Part shown: positions 1 through 7,092 of the stretch, in pieces
Layout of the letters: each line of letters starts with the position of its first letter
How positions within the stretch are numbered: position 1 is the stretch's first letter
Assembly: GCA_947096075.1 (NCBI GenBank)
Contig: CAMUQE010000032.1
Coordinates: forward strand, 1-15,917
DNA: 15,917 nucleotides
Source: Veillonella parvula
Lineage (GTDB): Bacteria; Bacillota; Negativicutes; Veillonellales; Veillonellaceae
Direction of reading: 5' to 3'
Notes under the pieces: generated by a model
Seen by the model: only the letters and a program-made list of their open reading frames with translations
Databases searched by the model: none
Told to the model about the DNA's origin: nothing
Translations under genes and position numbers: made by a program

Positions 1-124
1 CAATTAAACCTTTGAATTCTCATTAATTAAAATAGATATTCATTATTCTCCCTTAAATAATAAAATTAATTGTAAAATACAAAATTAACATGATACCAAT
101 AATCACAAAAATTTTTTACCATAC

Positions 125-150
125 AAAAAAGGACCCTCCAAAGAGGGTCC
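125..150 (-). terminator. Intrinsic terminator of the infC-rpmI-rplT operon
   Basis: A perfect 8-bp GC-rich stem (131-138 paired with 143-150) closes a 4-nt loop and is followed on the minus strand by six U residues (130-125). It lies 22 nt after the rplT stop codon, so it ends the ribosomal protein operon. Read on the plus strand there is no comparable U-tract. Positions 1-124 beyond it are AT-rich and contain no gene that I can support. Confidence 0.93.
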
Positions 151-171
151 TTAATCTATATTATTATGCTA

Positions 172-522
172 TTAAGCGTTTTTAGCTACTTCAACAAGTT
201 TAGCGAATGCTGCTGCATCGTTAACTGCCAAGTCAGCCAACATTTTACGGTTAACTTCAACGCCTGCTTTAGCTAAACCAGCGATGAAACGACTGTAAGT
301 CAAGCCATTGATGCGAGCCGCTGCGTTGATACGAGCAATCCACAATTGACGGAATTCGCGTTTTTTCGCACGACGGTCACGACGAGCGTAGTACAACGCT
401 TTCATTACTGTTTCGTTAGCTTTTTTGAACAAACGGGAACGTGTACCGCGGTAACCTTTAGCTAATTTTAAAATCTTTTTATGACGTGCATGAGCTGTAA
501 CGCCCTTTTTCACTCTTGCCAT
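172..522 (-). CDS. rplT: Large ribosomal subunit protein bL20
   Basis: Encodes 116 residues, close to the usual 115-120 for L20. The start MARVKKGVTAHARHKK, the Arg/Lys-rich long N-terminal helix and the segment RQLWIARINAAAR are diagnostic of the family. L20 binds 23S rRNA early in 50S assembly. In Bacillus subtilis and E. coli it also represses its own operon by binding mRNA that mimics its rRNA site, which makes it the likely ligand of the leader upstream of infC (inference). An AGGAGG ribosome site sits about 8 nt before the ATG. It is the last gene of infC-rpmI-rplT, 48 nt after rpmI, and is followed by a strong terminator. Nothing is unusual in the protein. Confidence 0.98.
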   Translation of the reverse strand: MARVKKGVTAHARHKKILKLAKGYRGTRSRLFKKANETVMKALYYARRDRRAKKREFRQLWIARINAAARINGLTYSRFIAGLAKAGVEVNRKMLADLAVNDAAAFAKLVEVAKNA

Positions 523-570
523 TGTATATTTCCTCCTAAATTACGATAGTATCGATCTAATAGTTAACGA

Positions 571-768
571 TTAAGCGTATGGTAAGCATTTAGCTACGCG
601 TTTATGGTCAGCTTTTGCAACCAATGTAGCTTTACGTAAATTACGTTTACGAGCTGGAGATTTTTTCTCAAGAATGTGGCTTTTGAAAGCTTTTGCACGC
701 TTGAATTCACCAGTACCAGTTGCAGAGAAACGTTTAGCCGCTGCGCGACGAGTTTTAATTTTTGGCAT
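571..768 (-). CDS. rpmI: Large ribosomal subunit protein bL35
   Basis: Encodes 65 residues, the usual length for L35. The opening MPKIKTRRAAAKRFSATGTGEFKR and the basic middle with SPARKRNLRKATLV match the family. L35 is a small, basic component of the 50S subunit that contacts 23S rRNA. The start is fixed by GGAGG eight nucleotides before the ATG. The gene begins 20 nt after infC and ends 48 nt before rplT, the standard infC-rpmI-rplT order, so the three are almost certainly co-transcribed and share the leader control upstream of infC. I see no internal promoter or terminator. Confidence 0.98.
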   Translation of the reverse strand: MPKIKTRRAAAKRFSATGTGEFKRAKAFKSHILEKKSPARKRNLRKATLVAKADHKRVAKCLPYA

Positions 769-788
769 AATATAATCCTCCCAATACC

Positions 789-1298
789 TTATTTACTTAC
801 TAAAATCATGGTCATGTTACGACCTTCTAATTTAGCTGCTTTTTCAATAGACGCCGTTTCTTTGAGTTCTTCAGCAAAACGTGTCAACACTGCCATACCT
901 AGTTCAGGATGTGAAAGTTCACGACCGCGGAACATAATGGTTACTTTTACTTTGTTACCTTCAGCCAAAAATTTGGATGCGTTTTTCATTTTTACGTAAA
1001 AGTCATGGTCTTCAATATGTGGACGTAATTTGACTTCTTTCAAAGTTACGATTTTTTGTTTTTTCTTCGCTTCTTTCTCGCGTTTTTGTTGTTCATAACG
1101 ATATTTACCGTAGTTCATAATGCGAGCTACTGGTGGTTTAGCGTTAGGTGCAATTTCCACAAGATCAAGATGCTGTTCTTCAGCCAATGCCAAAGCCTCA
1201 CGGCCAGACATAATACCGATTTGTTCGTTTTCAGGACCTACTACACGAAGTTCACGAGCACGAATCTCTTCATTAATGCGTGGTGTATCCTTGCTAAT
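789..1298 (-). CDS. infC: Translation initiation factor IF-3, AUU start codon
   Basis: IF-3 binds the 30S subunit, prevents premature 50S joining and checks start-codon and initiator-tRNA pairing. Starting at ATT (1298-1296) the protein has 169 residues, close to the usual 170-180. The N-domain motif RINEEIRARELRVVGPENEQ, the linker rich in Lys/Glu and the C-domain (KVKVTIMFRGRELSHPELG) are all present. The start was chosen because GGAGGTG (1311-1305) lies 6 nt before this ATT, and AUU is the known start of infC in E. coli and Bacillus stearothermophilus. IF-3 discriminates against AUU, giving autoregulation. A longer reading frame from a TTG at 1337 would run through the terminator and the ribosome site and is rejected. 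The gene heads the operon with rpmI and rplT. Confidence 0.95.
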   Translation of the reverse strand: MSKDTPRINEEIRARELRVVGPENEQIGIMSGREALALAEEQHLDLVEIAPNAKPPVARIMNYGKYRYEQQKREKEAKKKQKIVTLKEVKLRPHIEDHDFYVKMKNASKFLAEGNKVKVTIMFRGRELSHPELGMAVLTRFAEELKETASIEKAAKLEGRNMTMILVSK

Positions 1299-1420
1299 AG
1301 CGTTCACCTCCAAGAGAATAAAAAAAACGGACGGCAAAAACCATCCGAATAGAATTCTCTATATTAACCTCATACTTCTTGGTATTAGGTGAGTGGCGGA
1401 TGGCCTCTGCTTCATAAATT
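1299..1420 (-). promoter_or_regulatory. infC operon leader, L20-type attenuator (proposed)
   Basis: The predicted 5' leader of about 120 nt contains three pairings. A central hairpin (about 1389-1367) pairs ACCT with AGGT and ATAC with GTAT around an A/G mismatch. A downstream terminator stem pairs 1347-1341 with 1334-1328. An upstream segment CCATCCG (1403-1397) is exactly complementary to CGGATGG (1347-1341), so it would compete with the terminator as an antiterminator. In B. subtilis the same operon is controlled by L20 through premature termination in the leader. The ligand here is inferred from that precedent, not shown by the sequence. Confidence 0.75.
1321..1347 (-). terminator. Attenuator hairpin in front of infC
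   Basis: On the minus strand, CGGATGG (1347-1341) pairs with CCGTCCG (1334-1328) through 7 bp including one U-G, closing a 6-nt loop, followed by seven U residues (1327-1321). This is a full intrinsic terminator placed only about 10 nt before the infC ribosome binding site, with the operon promoter upstream of it. It is therefore a regulatory attenuator and not the end of another gene. Confidence 0.88.
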
Positions 1421-1425
1421 ACTTA

Positions 1426-1457
1426 ATTATAATAACAAATCGAACCGTGAAAGTCAA
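1426..1457 (-). promoter_or_regulatory. Promoter of infC-rpmI-rplT
   Basis: On the minus strand TTGACT (1457-1452) is followed after 17 nt by TATTAT (1434-1429), overlapping TATAAT (1431-1426). This is close to the sigma-70/SigA consensus and predicts a start near 1420. The position fits a leader of about 120 nt before infC. Confidence 0.75.
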
Positions 1458-1545
1458 CAATAATCTTGAGCTTTTCTTGATAAATTTATTATTATAACTC
1501 TTATAGTATAACAGACTATCTATGTTCTGTATATATGTGTTATTA

Positions 1546-1575
1546 CTGACAAGTAGACCGCTTTAAGTATACAAT
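1546..1575 (+). promoter_or_regulatory. Candidate promoter of the DASS transporter gene
   Basis: CTGACA (1546-1551) is followed by TATACA (1568-1573, spacer 16) or TACAAT (1570-1575, spacer 18). This would give a 5' UTR of about 130 nt. That UTR is very AT-rich; it includes an AT-only inverted repeat (1621-1640) and a short GCTAAC duplication (1648-1659). The rest of the 1458-1712 gap holds no gene that I can support. Confidence 0.4.
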
Positions 1576-1712
1576 AGTCTTATAGATATATAATTAATTT
1601 ACTTAAAACACGATAACAATAATATATATAAATATATATTTATTTACGCTAACGCTAACTAGCAAAATATTTATATTAATTAAGCATTAAACATATTGAA
1701 AGGAGTTTTATC

Positions 1713-3206
1713 ATGAGTACAACAAATAGTGCCCCACCTCTAAAGGTACGTACAACCACTCAAAATATCGGTCTCATTCTTTCCTTCATTGTTCTCGGTG
1801 GCATTTTATTATTACCAACACCAGAAACATTATCTACCGGTGGTCATCGTATGATTGGTGTCCTCGCCTTTGCTATCATCTTATGGATGACATCAGCTGT
1901 ATCCTATCCGGTAAGTGCGACCATGATTACGGCGCTCACAGCCTTATTACTAGGCTTTTCTCCAAATCCAGAGGCGCCAGCAAAAGCTATGGGCACAGCT
2001 AATGCCTTAAAACTAATTATTTCAGGTTATTCTTCTCCTGCGATGATTCTCGTAGGTGCCGCTATGTTTATTTCCGTAGCCATGCGTAAAACGGGACTAG
2101 ATCGTCGCATTGCCATGCTCGTATTATCTAGCGTAGGCACAAAGGTAAGCCGCATCTATTTAGGTGTTATTATTACAGGTCTTATTCTAGCCTTCTTTGT
2201 ACCGAGTGCAACGGCTCGTATCGCTTGTCTTGCTCCAATTATTATCGGTATCGTTGAAAACTTAGGTATTGAACGTAAAAGTCGCGTAGCAGCTCTCCTC
2301 ATGGTAGGCGCTGTACAGGTAGATACCTTTTGGAATATTATGATTCAAACAGCAGCCGCCCAAAACCTCGTAGCTGTTGGGTTTATGCAAACACAGATGA
2401 ACACATCTGTAAGCTGGATTGATTGGCTCACAGCAGCTGCACCGTTCTCAATTATTATGGCTATCATTACCTACTTTGTAACGCAAGCTTTAATTAAACC
2501 TGAATTTAAAGAGCTCGTTGGCGGTGATGTACAACTCGCTAAAATGCGTAAAGAAATCGGTCCAATGACATTCGATGAAAAGAAACTATTATGCATATCT
2601 ATTGGTTTATTAGCATTGTGGGCGACGGGAGGTAAATTACATACCATCGATACTACAACCTCAACAATCGTAGCCATCGCACTATTCTTCTTCCCTAAAC
2701 TAGGTATTCTGGAATGGAAATTTGCCCAATCCAACATAGATTGGGGCTCCATTGTCATGTTTGGTGCTGGTATCGGTCTTGGTTCCGTATTACTTAAAAC
2801 GAAAGCGGCCACCTGGCTCGCTCAAGTATTTGTAAATGCCTTTTCCCTTGAAACAGCAAGCGTATTCCTTTTAATCGCTATTATGGCTGCCTTCCTGATT
2901 TTAATCCACCTTGGATTTGCTTCAGCCACAGCCCTCTCCTCTGCCATGATTCCTATCGTTATATCCATCGTTATGGGCCATTCCGCAGAAGGTCTTAATC
3001 CACTCGGTGTAACAATGCTTATGCAATATGCAGTTTGCTTCGGTCTAGTACTACCAGTGAACTCACCACAAGGCATGGTGGCTTACGGTACAGATACATT
3101 CGACGTAAAAACATTTATGACTACAGGTATTCCATTAACCATCATCGGCTATGTAATGATGCTTATATTTGCACTTACATACTGGCACTGGATTGGCATA
3201 GCTTAA
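1713..3206 (+). CDS. DASS/SLC13-family anion permease (probable di- or tricarboxylate transporter)
   Basis: A 497-residue, strongly hydrophobic protein with roughly a dozen membrane segments, the usual size for the divalent anion:sodium symporter family. Two inverted-repeat-type motifs are visible: VPSATARIACLAPI at about 163-176 and FASATALSSAMIPI at about 402-415. They occupy the positions of the SNT motifs that bind sodium and substrate carboxylate in family structures. A third conserved stretch, LPVNSPQGMVAYGTD, lies at 447-461. The substrate cannot be read from sequence; C4-dicarboxylates or citrate are plausible for an organism of this type. AAAGGAG (1699-1705) lies 7 nt before the ATG. 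The gene stands alone on the plus strand with its own terminator, convergent with the MFS gene. It may be an exchanger and not a sodium symporter; I cannot decide. Confidence 0.88.
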   Translation: MSTTNSAPPLKVRTTTQNIGLILSFIVLGGILLLPTPETLSTGGHRMIGVLAFAIILWMTSAVSYPVSATMITALTALLLGFSPNPEAPAKAMGTANALKLIISGYSSPAMILVGAAMFISVAMRKTGLDRRIAMLVLSSVGTKVSRIYLGVIITGLILAFFVPSATARIACLAPIIIGIVENLGIERKSRVAALLMVGAVQVDTFWNIMIQTAAAQNLVAVGFMQTQMNTSVSWIDWLTAAAPFSIIMAIITYFVTQALIKPEFKELVGGDVQLAKMRKEIGPMTFDEKKLLCISIGLLALWATGGKLHTIDTTTSTIVAIALFFFPKLGILEWKFAQSNIDWGSIVMFGAGIGLGSVLLKTKAATWLAQVFVNAFSLETASVFLLIAIMAAFLILIHLGFASATALSSAMIPIVISIVMGHSAEGLNPLGVTMLMQYAVCFGLVLPVNSPQGMVAYGTDTFDVKTFMTTGIPLTIIGYVMMLIFALTYWHWIGIA

Positions 3207-3225
3207 AATTAACCATCAGAACATC

Positions 3226-3268
3226 AAAATCCTACAATTTCTTACTAATGGAAGTTGTAGGATTTTTT
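3226..3268 (+). terminator. Terminator of the DASS transporter gene
   Basis: A 12-bp stem (3226-3237 with 3255-3266) closes a 17-nt loop, and the stem runs into six U residues (3263-3268). It starts 20 nt after the stop codon. The A-rich left flank could give partial function on the minus strand for the facing MFS gene. Confidence 0.9.
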
Positions 3269-3284
3269 ATACAAATACCACAAG

Positions 3285-3304
3285 GCGCCGTCCGAAGACA
3301 GCGC
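3285..3304 (-). terminator. UUCG-capped hairpin downstream of the MFS gene (weak terminator candidate)
   Basis: On the minus strand GCGCTGTC pairs with GACGGCGC (8 bp, one U-G) around a UUCG tetraloop. The stem is stable, but the following sequence (CTTGTGGTATTTG) has only scattered U residues. It may therefore end MFS transcripts inefficiently or serve as a 3' stabilising structure, with the bidirectional hairpin at 3226-3266 acting further downstream. Confidence 0.4.
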
Positions 3305-3352
3305 TTAATGTAGGTAAATTATTTTATTTTCTAGTCTTATTTACTAGTTTTC

Positions 3353-4558
3353 TTATTCTAATTCTTTACCTTTTAGTTCAGGAATTAAGAATACTGTTGC
3401 TAAAATATCGATTACATAGATAATCGCGAGGAAAGCGATTGCCACTTGGTAGGAGTACAGTGAGATGATCATGCCTACTACCATTGGGCTAAAGCCACCT
3501 ACGGCACGACCAATGTTAAATAATACGTTTTGAGCCGTTGCGCGAGCACTTGTTGGATATGCTTCCGCCATTAAGGCACCGTAGCCACCCATCATACCAT
3601 TTACAGAGGCCCCTAATATAGCACCAGCAAATAGCATAGCTGTTGGATCAGATAGTTGAGAGTAAATCAAGATAGATACCACAGCACATACTTGGAACAA
3701 AATAAATGTCGGTTTACGACCAATTTTATCAGCCAATCGTCCGAATAACCAAATGCCGACCATCATACCACATACAGTTACGGCAGTCCACAAACCCGAT
3801 TTTGTAAGAGAAAATCCTAATTGCTTACTCAAGAAGTTAGGCAACCAAATCATAATACCGTAGTAACCAAAGTTTTGAACAGATGTTAAAATAGCAACAC
3901 CTATAGAGGTCTTTGTAGTTCTTACATCTTTTACTAATAACTTGAATGAGTTCGTATGGGAGTGTTCCTTAATTTCTTTACTTTGAACAAAGATTTCTGG
4001 TTCATGTAATTTCGCACGGAAGAACCAGGCTACAAAGGCAGGAATAATGCCAACCATGAACATACCACGCCAGCCAATATAAGGGAGTAATACGGGCGTT
4101 AACAGTGCTGCGGCCAATACGCCTAACTGCCACCCGATGGCAACATAGCTCGTCGCTTTTGCACGGTGTTGTGCAGGCCATGCTTCAGCTGCTAAGGCCA
4201 TACCAATACCGAATTCACCGCCTAAGCCGATACCGGCAATTGTACGATATATGAGAAGATCCCAATACCCTTGTACAAAGGCACAAAGTCCAGTGAATAC
4301 AGCAAATAATACGATAGTCCAAGTTAACACTCGAACACGACCAAACTTATCCGACAAGGTACCAAAGATAAAGCCACCAATTACGGCCCCTACTAAGGTC
4401 CACGTCACAAGAGAGCCGGCTTGACCTGTGGTCAATCCTAAATCTCCTGAAATTAAGGTCAGCATAAAGCCGAGAATCAAGAGATCAAAACCATCCATGG
4501 CATAGCCAATAGAAGAACCAATAACAGCTTTCCAACCGTATGAATTTACTTCTTTCAT
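3353..4558 (-). CDS. MFS permease, AAHS (aromatic acid:H+ symporter)-like
   Basis: A 401-residue protein with about 12 predicted membrane segments. Both major facilitator motif A copies are visible: GTLSDKFGRVRVL in the first half and FGRLADKIGRKP in the second. The first helix carries the DGFD motif typical of the AAHS and related NiaP/sugar-acid branches. The RTIAGIGLGGEFGIG segment in helix 4 also fits. The transported compound is not determined by the sequence; aromatic or other organic acids, nicotinate or related solutes are possible. The second of two in-frame ATGs was chosen: AAAGGA (4571-4566) is only 1 nt from the first ATG (4564) but 7 nt from the second (4558). The gene is monocistronic, with its own promoter, and converges on the DASS gene. 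Confidence 0.88.
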   Translation of the reverse strand: MKEVNSYGWKAVIGSSIGYAMDGFDLLILGFMLTLISGDLGLTTGQAGSLVTWTLVGAVIGGFIFGTLSDKFGRVRVLTWTIVLFAVFTGLCAFVQGYWDLLIYRTIAGIGLGGEFGIGMALAAEAWPAQHRAKATSYVAIGWQLGVLAAALLTPVLLPYIGWRGMFMVGIIPAFVAWFFRAKLHEPEIFVQSKEIKEHSHTNSFKLLVKDVRTTKTSIGVAILTSVQNFGYYGIMIWLPNFLSKQLGFSLTKSGLWTAVTVCGMMVGIWLFGRLADKIGRKPTFILFQVCAVVSILIYSQLSDPTAMLFAGAILGASVNGMMGGYGALMAEAYPTSARATAQNVLFNIGRAVGGFSPMVVGMIISLYSYQVAIAFLAIIYVIDILATVFLIPELKGKELE

Positions 4559-4642
4559 AGTCATTTCCTTTCGCTACTCACGGGTAACAATTAAAGAGAA
4601 TATAAATAAACTTCACATCTGTATTAAGTTCACTAATATTAA

Positions 4643-4670
4643 ATTATACAACTTAATCGAAATTATGCAA
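4643..4670 (-). promoter_or_regulatory. Promoter of the MFS gene
   Basis: On the minus strand TTGCAT (4670-4665) is followed after 16 nt by a perfect TATAAT (4648-4643). The predicted start is near 4636, leaving a UTR of about 78 nt. Short AACTT/AAGTT elements (about 4609, 4626 and 4651) flank the -10 region and could be operator half-sites, but they are too short to rely on. Confidence 0.65.
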
Positions 4671-4688
4671 TATATATTTTATACTAAC

Positions 4689-4731
4689 AAAAAAGTAGGG
4701 TCTGGTTCACTTAGTAAAGACCAAACCCTAC
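4689..4731 (-). terminator. Terminator of thrS
   Basis: On the minus strand a 12-bp stem (4731-4720 with 4706-4695, one U-G pair) closes a 13-nt loop and is followed by six U residues (4694-4689). It lies 39 nt after the thrS stop codon and separates thrS from the MFS promoter, so the two are independent transcripts. Confidence 0.93.
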
Positions 4732-4770
4732 CTATTATAAAGTAATCAGAAATAACTAATCCCTTTAACG

Positions 4771-6681
4771 TTAGTTGCGTTCTTTAATTTGTCCTTTAAT
4801 ATCATTGAAGAATTGTTCGAATGGTACGGAACCCAATTCATCACCGCCGTGTTTACGAACGTTAACTGTGCCTTCTTCAACCTCTTTATCGCCCACAACA
4901 AGCATGTATGGTACTTTTGCCATTTGTGCTTGGCGAATTTTGTAACCGATTTTTTCGCTGCGATCGTCTACTTCTACGCGTACATAGTCGTTACGCATTT
5001 GTTTAGATAATTTTTCTGCGTATTCAACATGTTTTTCAGAAATAGGTAAGATTTTAACTTGTACAGGAGCCATCCAAGTTGGGAATGCACCTGCATAGTG
5101 TTCAGTCAAGATACCGATGAAACGTTCCATGGAGCCGAAGCATGCACGGTGAATCATGATAGGACGATGTTTTTGACCATCTTCACCGATATATTCCATA
5201 TCAAAGCGTTCAGGTAAGTTCATATCCAATTGGATAGTACCACATTGCCATGTACGACCCAAGGAGTCTTCTATGTGGTAATCCAGCTTAGGGCCATAGA
5301 AAGCACCATCGCCAGGGTTGATTACATAAGGAATGCCTTTTGCTTCGATAGCATTACGCAATGCTTCTGTAGCTGCCTCCCAAATCGCATCATCGCCCAT
5401 TGCATTGTCAGGTTTAGTGGACAATTCCACATGGTATTTTAAACCAAATTGACTATAGATACGGTCGAACAATTCGATAACTTTCATCAACTCAGATTGC
5501 ATTTGAGATGGCAACATGAATACATGAGCATCGTCTTGTGTGAAAGCACGTACGCGGAACAAGCCATGTAATGCACCGGACAATTCGTGACGGTGAACTA
5601 AACCAAGTTCAGCATAACGCAATGGGAAGTCACGGTAGGAATGCATTTCATTTTGGTACACCAAGATACCGCCTGGGCAGTTCATTGGTTTAATTGCATA
5701 TTCTTCTTTGTCGATGATTGTAGTGTACATATTTTCACGGTAATGGAACCAGTGACCAGATGTTTCCCACAATTGTTTGTTCAAGATGATTGGTGTACGA
5801 ATTTCTTCGTATTCAAATTCATGGTGAACTTCGCGCCAGAAGTTTTCTAATTCGTTGCGAAGTGCCATACCTTTTGGTAAGAAGAATGGGAATCCAGGAC
5901 CTTCTTCTTTGATAACGAACAAACCAAGTTCTTTACCAAGTTTACGGTGATCCCGTTTAGCCGCTTCTTCAAGCATGTGAAGGTATGCATCCAGTTCTTC
6001 TTTTTTCTCGAATGCTGTACCGTAAATACGTTGCAACATTTTATTCTTTTCGTTGCCGCGCCAATATGCACCTGCAATGCTTTGTAATTTAAAAGCTTTC
6101 ACCTTACCAGTGGATGCCACGTGAGGACCTGCACAAAGATCGATGAAATCGCCTTGAGCGTAGCAAGAGATCACTGCGTCTTCAGGAAGGTCTTGAATCA
6201 ATTCTACCTTATAGTCTTCATTTTTAGCTTTGAAGAACTCGATAGCTTCTTGACGAGGCATAACGGATTTAGTAATCGGTAAATTTTCTTTTACGATGCG
6301 GCTCATTTCCTTTTCGATTTTACCCAAATCTTCAGGAGTTAAATTTTCTTCCAAATCGATATCGTAGTAGAAACCTTTGTCGATTGCTGGACCGATTGCC
6401 AATTTTGCATTAGGCCATAAACGTTTTACCGCTTGAGCCAAGATATGAGAAGCTGTATGGCGCAAAGTGTGTTTGCCACCTTCATCTTCGAATGTTAAGA
6501 AAGCTACTTCAGAACCATCTACAAGTTCTTCGCGAAGGTCTGTTAATTCGCCATTTACGTTTGCAGCTAGTACTTTTTTAGCCAAGCTGTTAGATAGTTG
6601 TTTTACTGCTTCCCCAAGAGTAGTGCCAGCAGCGTATTCCTTCGCACTACCATCAGGTAAAATGATTTTTACATCTGCCAT
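4771..6681 (-). CDS. thrS: Threonine-tRNA ligase
   Basis: Charges tRNA-Thr with threonine in the cytoplasm. The 636-residue protein matches the usual 640 and has the full bacterial layout: TGS domain (1-62), editing domain with HTASH (H75, H79) and CAGPH (C183, H187), class II catalytic core, and C-terminal anticodon-binding domain (about 540-636). The zinc ligands expected from E. coli ThrRS are present as C335, H386 and H511. Motif 2 is seen in HRHELSGALHGLFRVRAF and motif 3 in GSMERFIGILTEHYAG. The start MADVKI was chosen because GGAGG (6694-6690) lies 8 nt upstream. An in-frame extension to 6756 has no homology to the family and contains the ribosome site. Expression is controlled by the T-box leader upstream. 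Confidence 0.98.
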   Translation of the reverse strand: MADVKIILPDGSAKEYAAGTTLGEAVKQLSNSLAKKVLAANVNGELTDLREELVDGSEVAFLTFEDEGGKHTLRHTASHILAQAVKRLWPNAKLAIGPAIDKGFYYDIDLEENLTPEDLGKIEKEMSRIVKENLPITKSVMPRQEAIEFFKAKNEDYKVELIQDLPEDAVISCYAQGDFIDLCAGPHVASTGKVKAFKLQSIAGAYWRGNEKNKMLQRIYGTAFEKKEELDAYLHMLEEAAKRDHRKLGKELGLFVIKEEGPGFPFFLPKGMALRNELENFWREVHHEFEYEEIRTPIILNKQLWETSGHWFHYRENMYTTIIDKEEYAIKPMNCPGGILVYQNEMHSYRDFPLRYAELGLVHRHELSGALHGLFRVRAFTQDDAHVFMLPSQMQSELMKVIELFDRIYSQFGLKYHVELSTKPDNAMGDDAIWEAATEALRNAIEAKGIPYVINPGDGAFYGPKLDYHIEDSLGRTWQCGTIQLDMNLPERFDMEYIGEDGQKHRPIMIHRACFGSMERFIGILTEHYAGAFPTWMAPVQVKILPISEKHVEYAEKLSKQMRNDYVRVEVDDRSEKIGYKIRQAQMAKVPYMLVVGDKEVEEGTVNVRKHGGDELGSVPFEQFFNDIKGQIKERN

Positions 6682-6800
6682 TTTTCTTTCCTCCAATTTA
6701 TAAACTAGGATAGGTTCAATCGTTTTACTTTCACCCATTATGTCCACACACATCACCTATACATTAGTATTAAGTAAAGGCTTTATAGAAATTGGGTATT

Positions 6801-6840
6801 AAAAAAGACCTTCTATCCCTACAAACAAGGGACGAAGATC
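6801..6840 (-). terminator. T-box-controlled terminator before thrS
   Basis: A long stem (6840-6828 with 6820-6807, 13 bp with one bulged A) closes a 7-nt loop and is followed by six U residues (6806-6801). Its 5' arm contains the CCCT that can alternatively pair with AGGG of the T-box, as expected for the exclusive antiterminator. Confidence 0.93.
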
Positions 6841-7054
6841 ATTCGCGGTTCCACCCTAGTTAACTACCTATACGAATATATGTGTATAGTTAATTCACTT
6901 CATTAAGCCCGATAACGGTGGCGGCCGTATTTGCCTACTTAGGTTCGACAAATCAGTTTAAAGGGGGTAACTCTAATATATGTGTAAGGCATTTCCAGCA
7001 TCTGCCTCTCTCTGGTACACAGGGATAAAAGAATCATGTCCTTTGCATCACTTT
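6801..7054 (-). promoter_or_regulatory. T-box riboswitch of thrS
   Basis: The leader senses uncharged tRNA-Thr. The T-box core AGGGTGGAACCGCG is at 6857-6844, followed by the terminator. Its bulge carries UGGA (6853-6850), predicting pairing with a tRNA 3' end UCCA. Stem I spans roughly 7045-6960. Its distal part shows GTGTA/TACAC pairing, an AGAGAG element and a GGCA...TGCC-closed apical loop. A threonine codon ACC at 6968-6966 lies on the 3' side near the stem base and is the likely specifier. A stem III-like helix pairs 6893-6887 with 6866-6860. Uncharged tRNA would pair with specifier and bulge to stabilise the antiterminator (AGGG with CCCT). Confidence 0.95.
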
Positions 7055-7060
7055 TACTAG

Positions 7061-7092
7061 ATTATAGTATCATAGAAGACTAAATAATTCAA
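7061..7092 (-). promoter_or_regulatory. Promoter of the thrS T-box transcript
   Basis: On the minus strand TTGAAT (7092-7087) is followed after 17 nt by TACTAT, overlapping a perfect TATAAT at 7066-7061. The predicted start near 7054 places the whole T-box in the transcript. Confidence 0.65.

Noticed and set aside
1299..1337. N-terminal extension of infC from a TTG at 1337
   Set aside because: It would translate the U-tract of the attenuator and the ribosome site. IF-3 homology begins at SKDTPRINEE and a well-placed GGAGG points to ATT at 1298.
676..1392. Plus-strand reading frames opposite rpmI and infC
   Set aside because: They are mirror frames of conserved translation genes with no ribosome sites of their own.
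1513..1580. AGACTAT and ATAGTCT as an operator pair before the DASS gene
   Set aside because: The 7-bp arms are 54 bp apart in AT-rich DNA, which is expected by chance.
4559..4564. First in-frame ATG of the MFS gene
   Set aside because: The ribosome site AAAGGA is only 1 nt from it; the second ATG has a 7-nt spacing.
6682..6756. 25-codon N-terminal extension of thrS
   Set aside because: The extension contains the GGAGG ribosome site and does not resemble ThrRS; the TGS domain begins at MADVKI.
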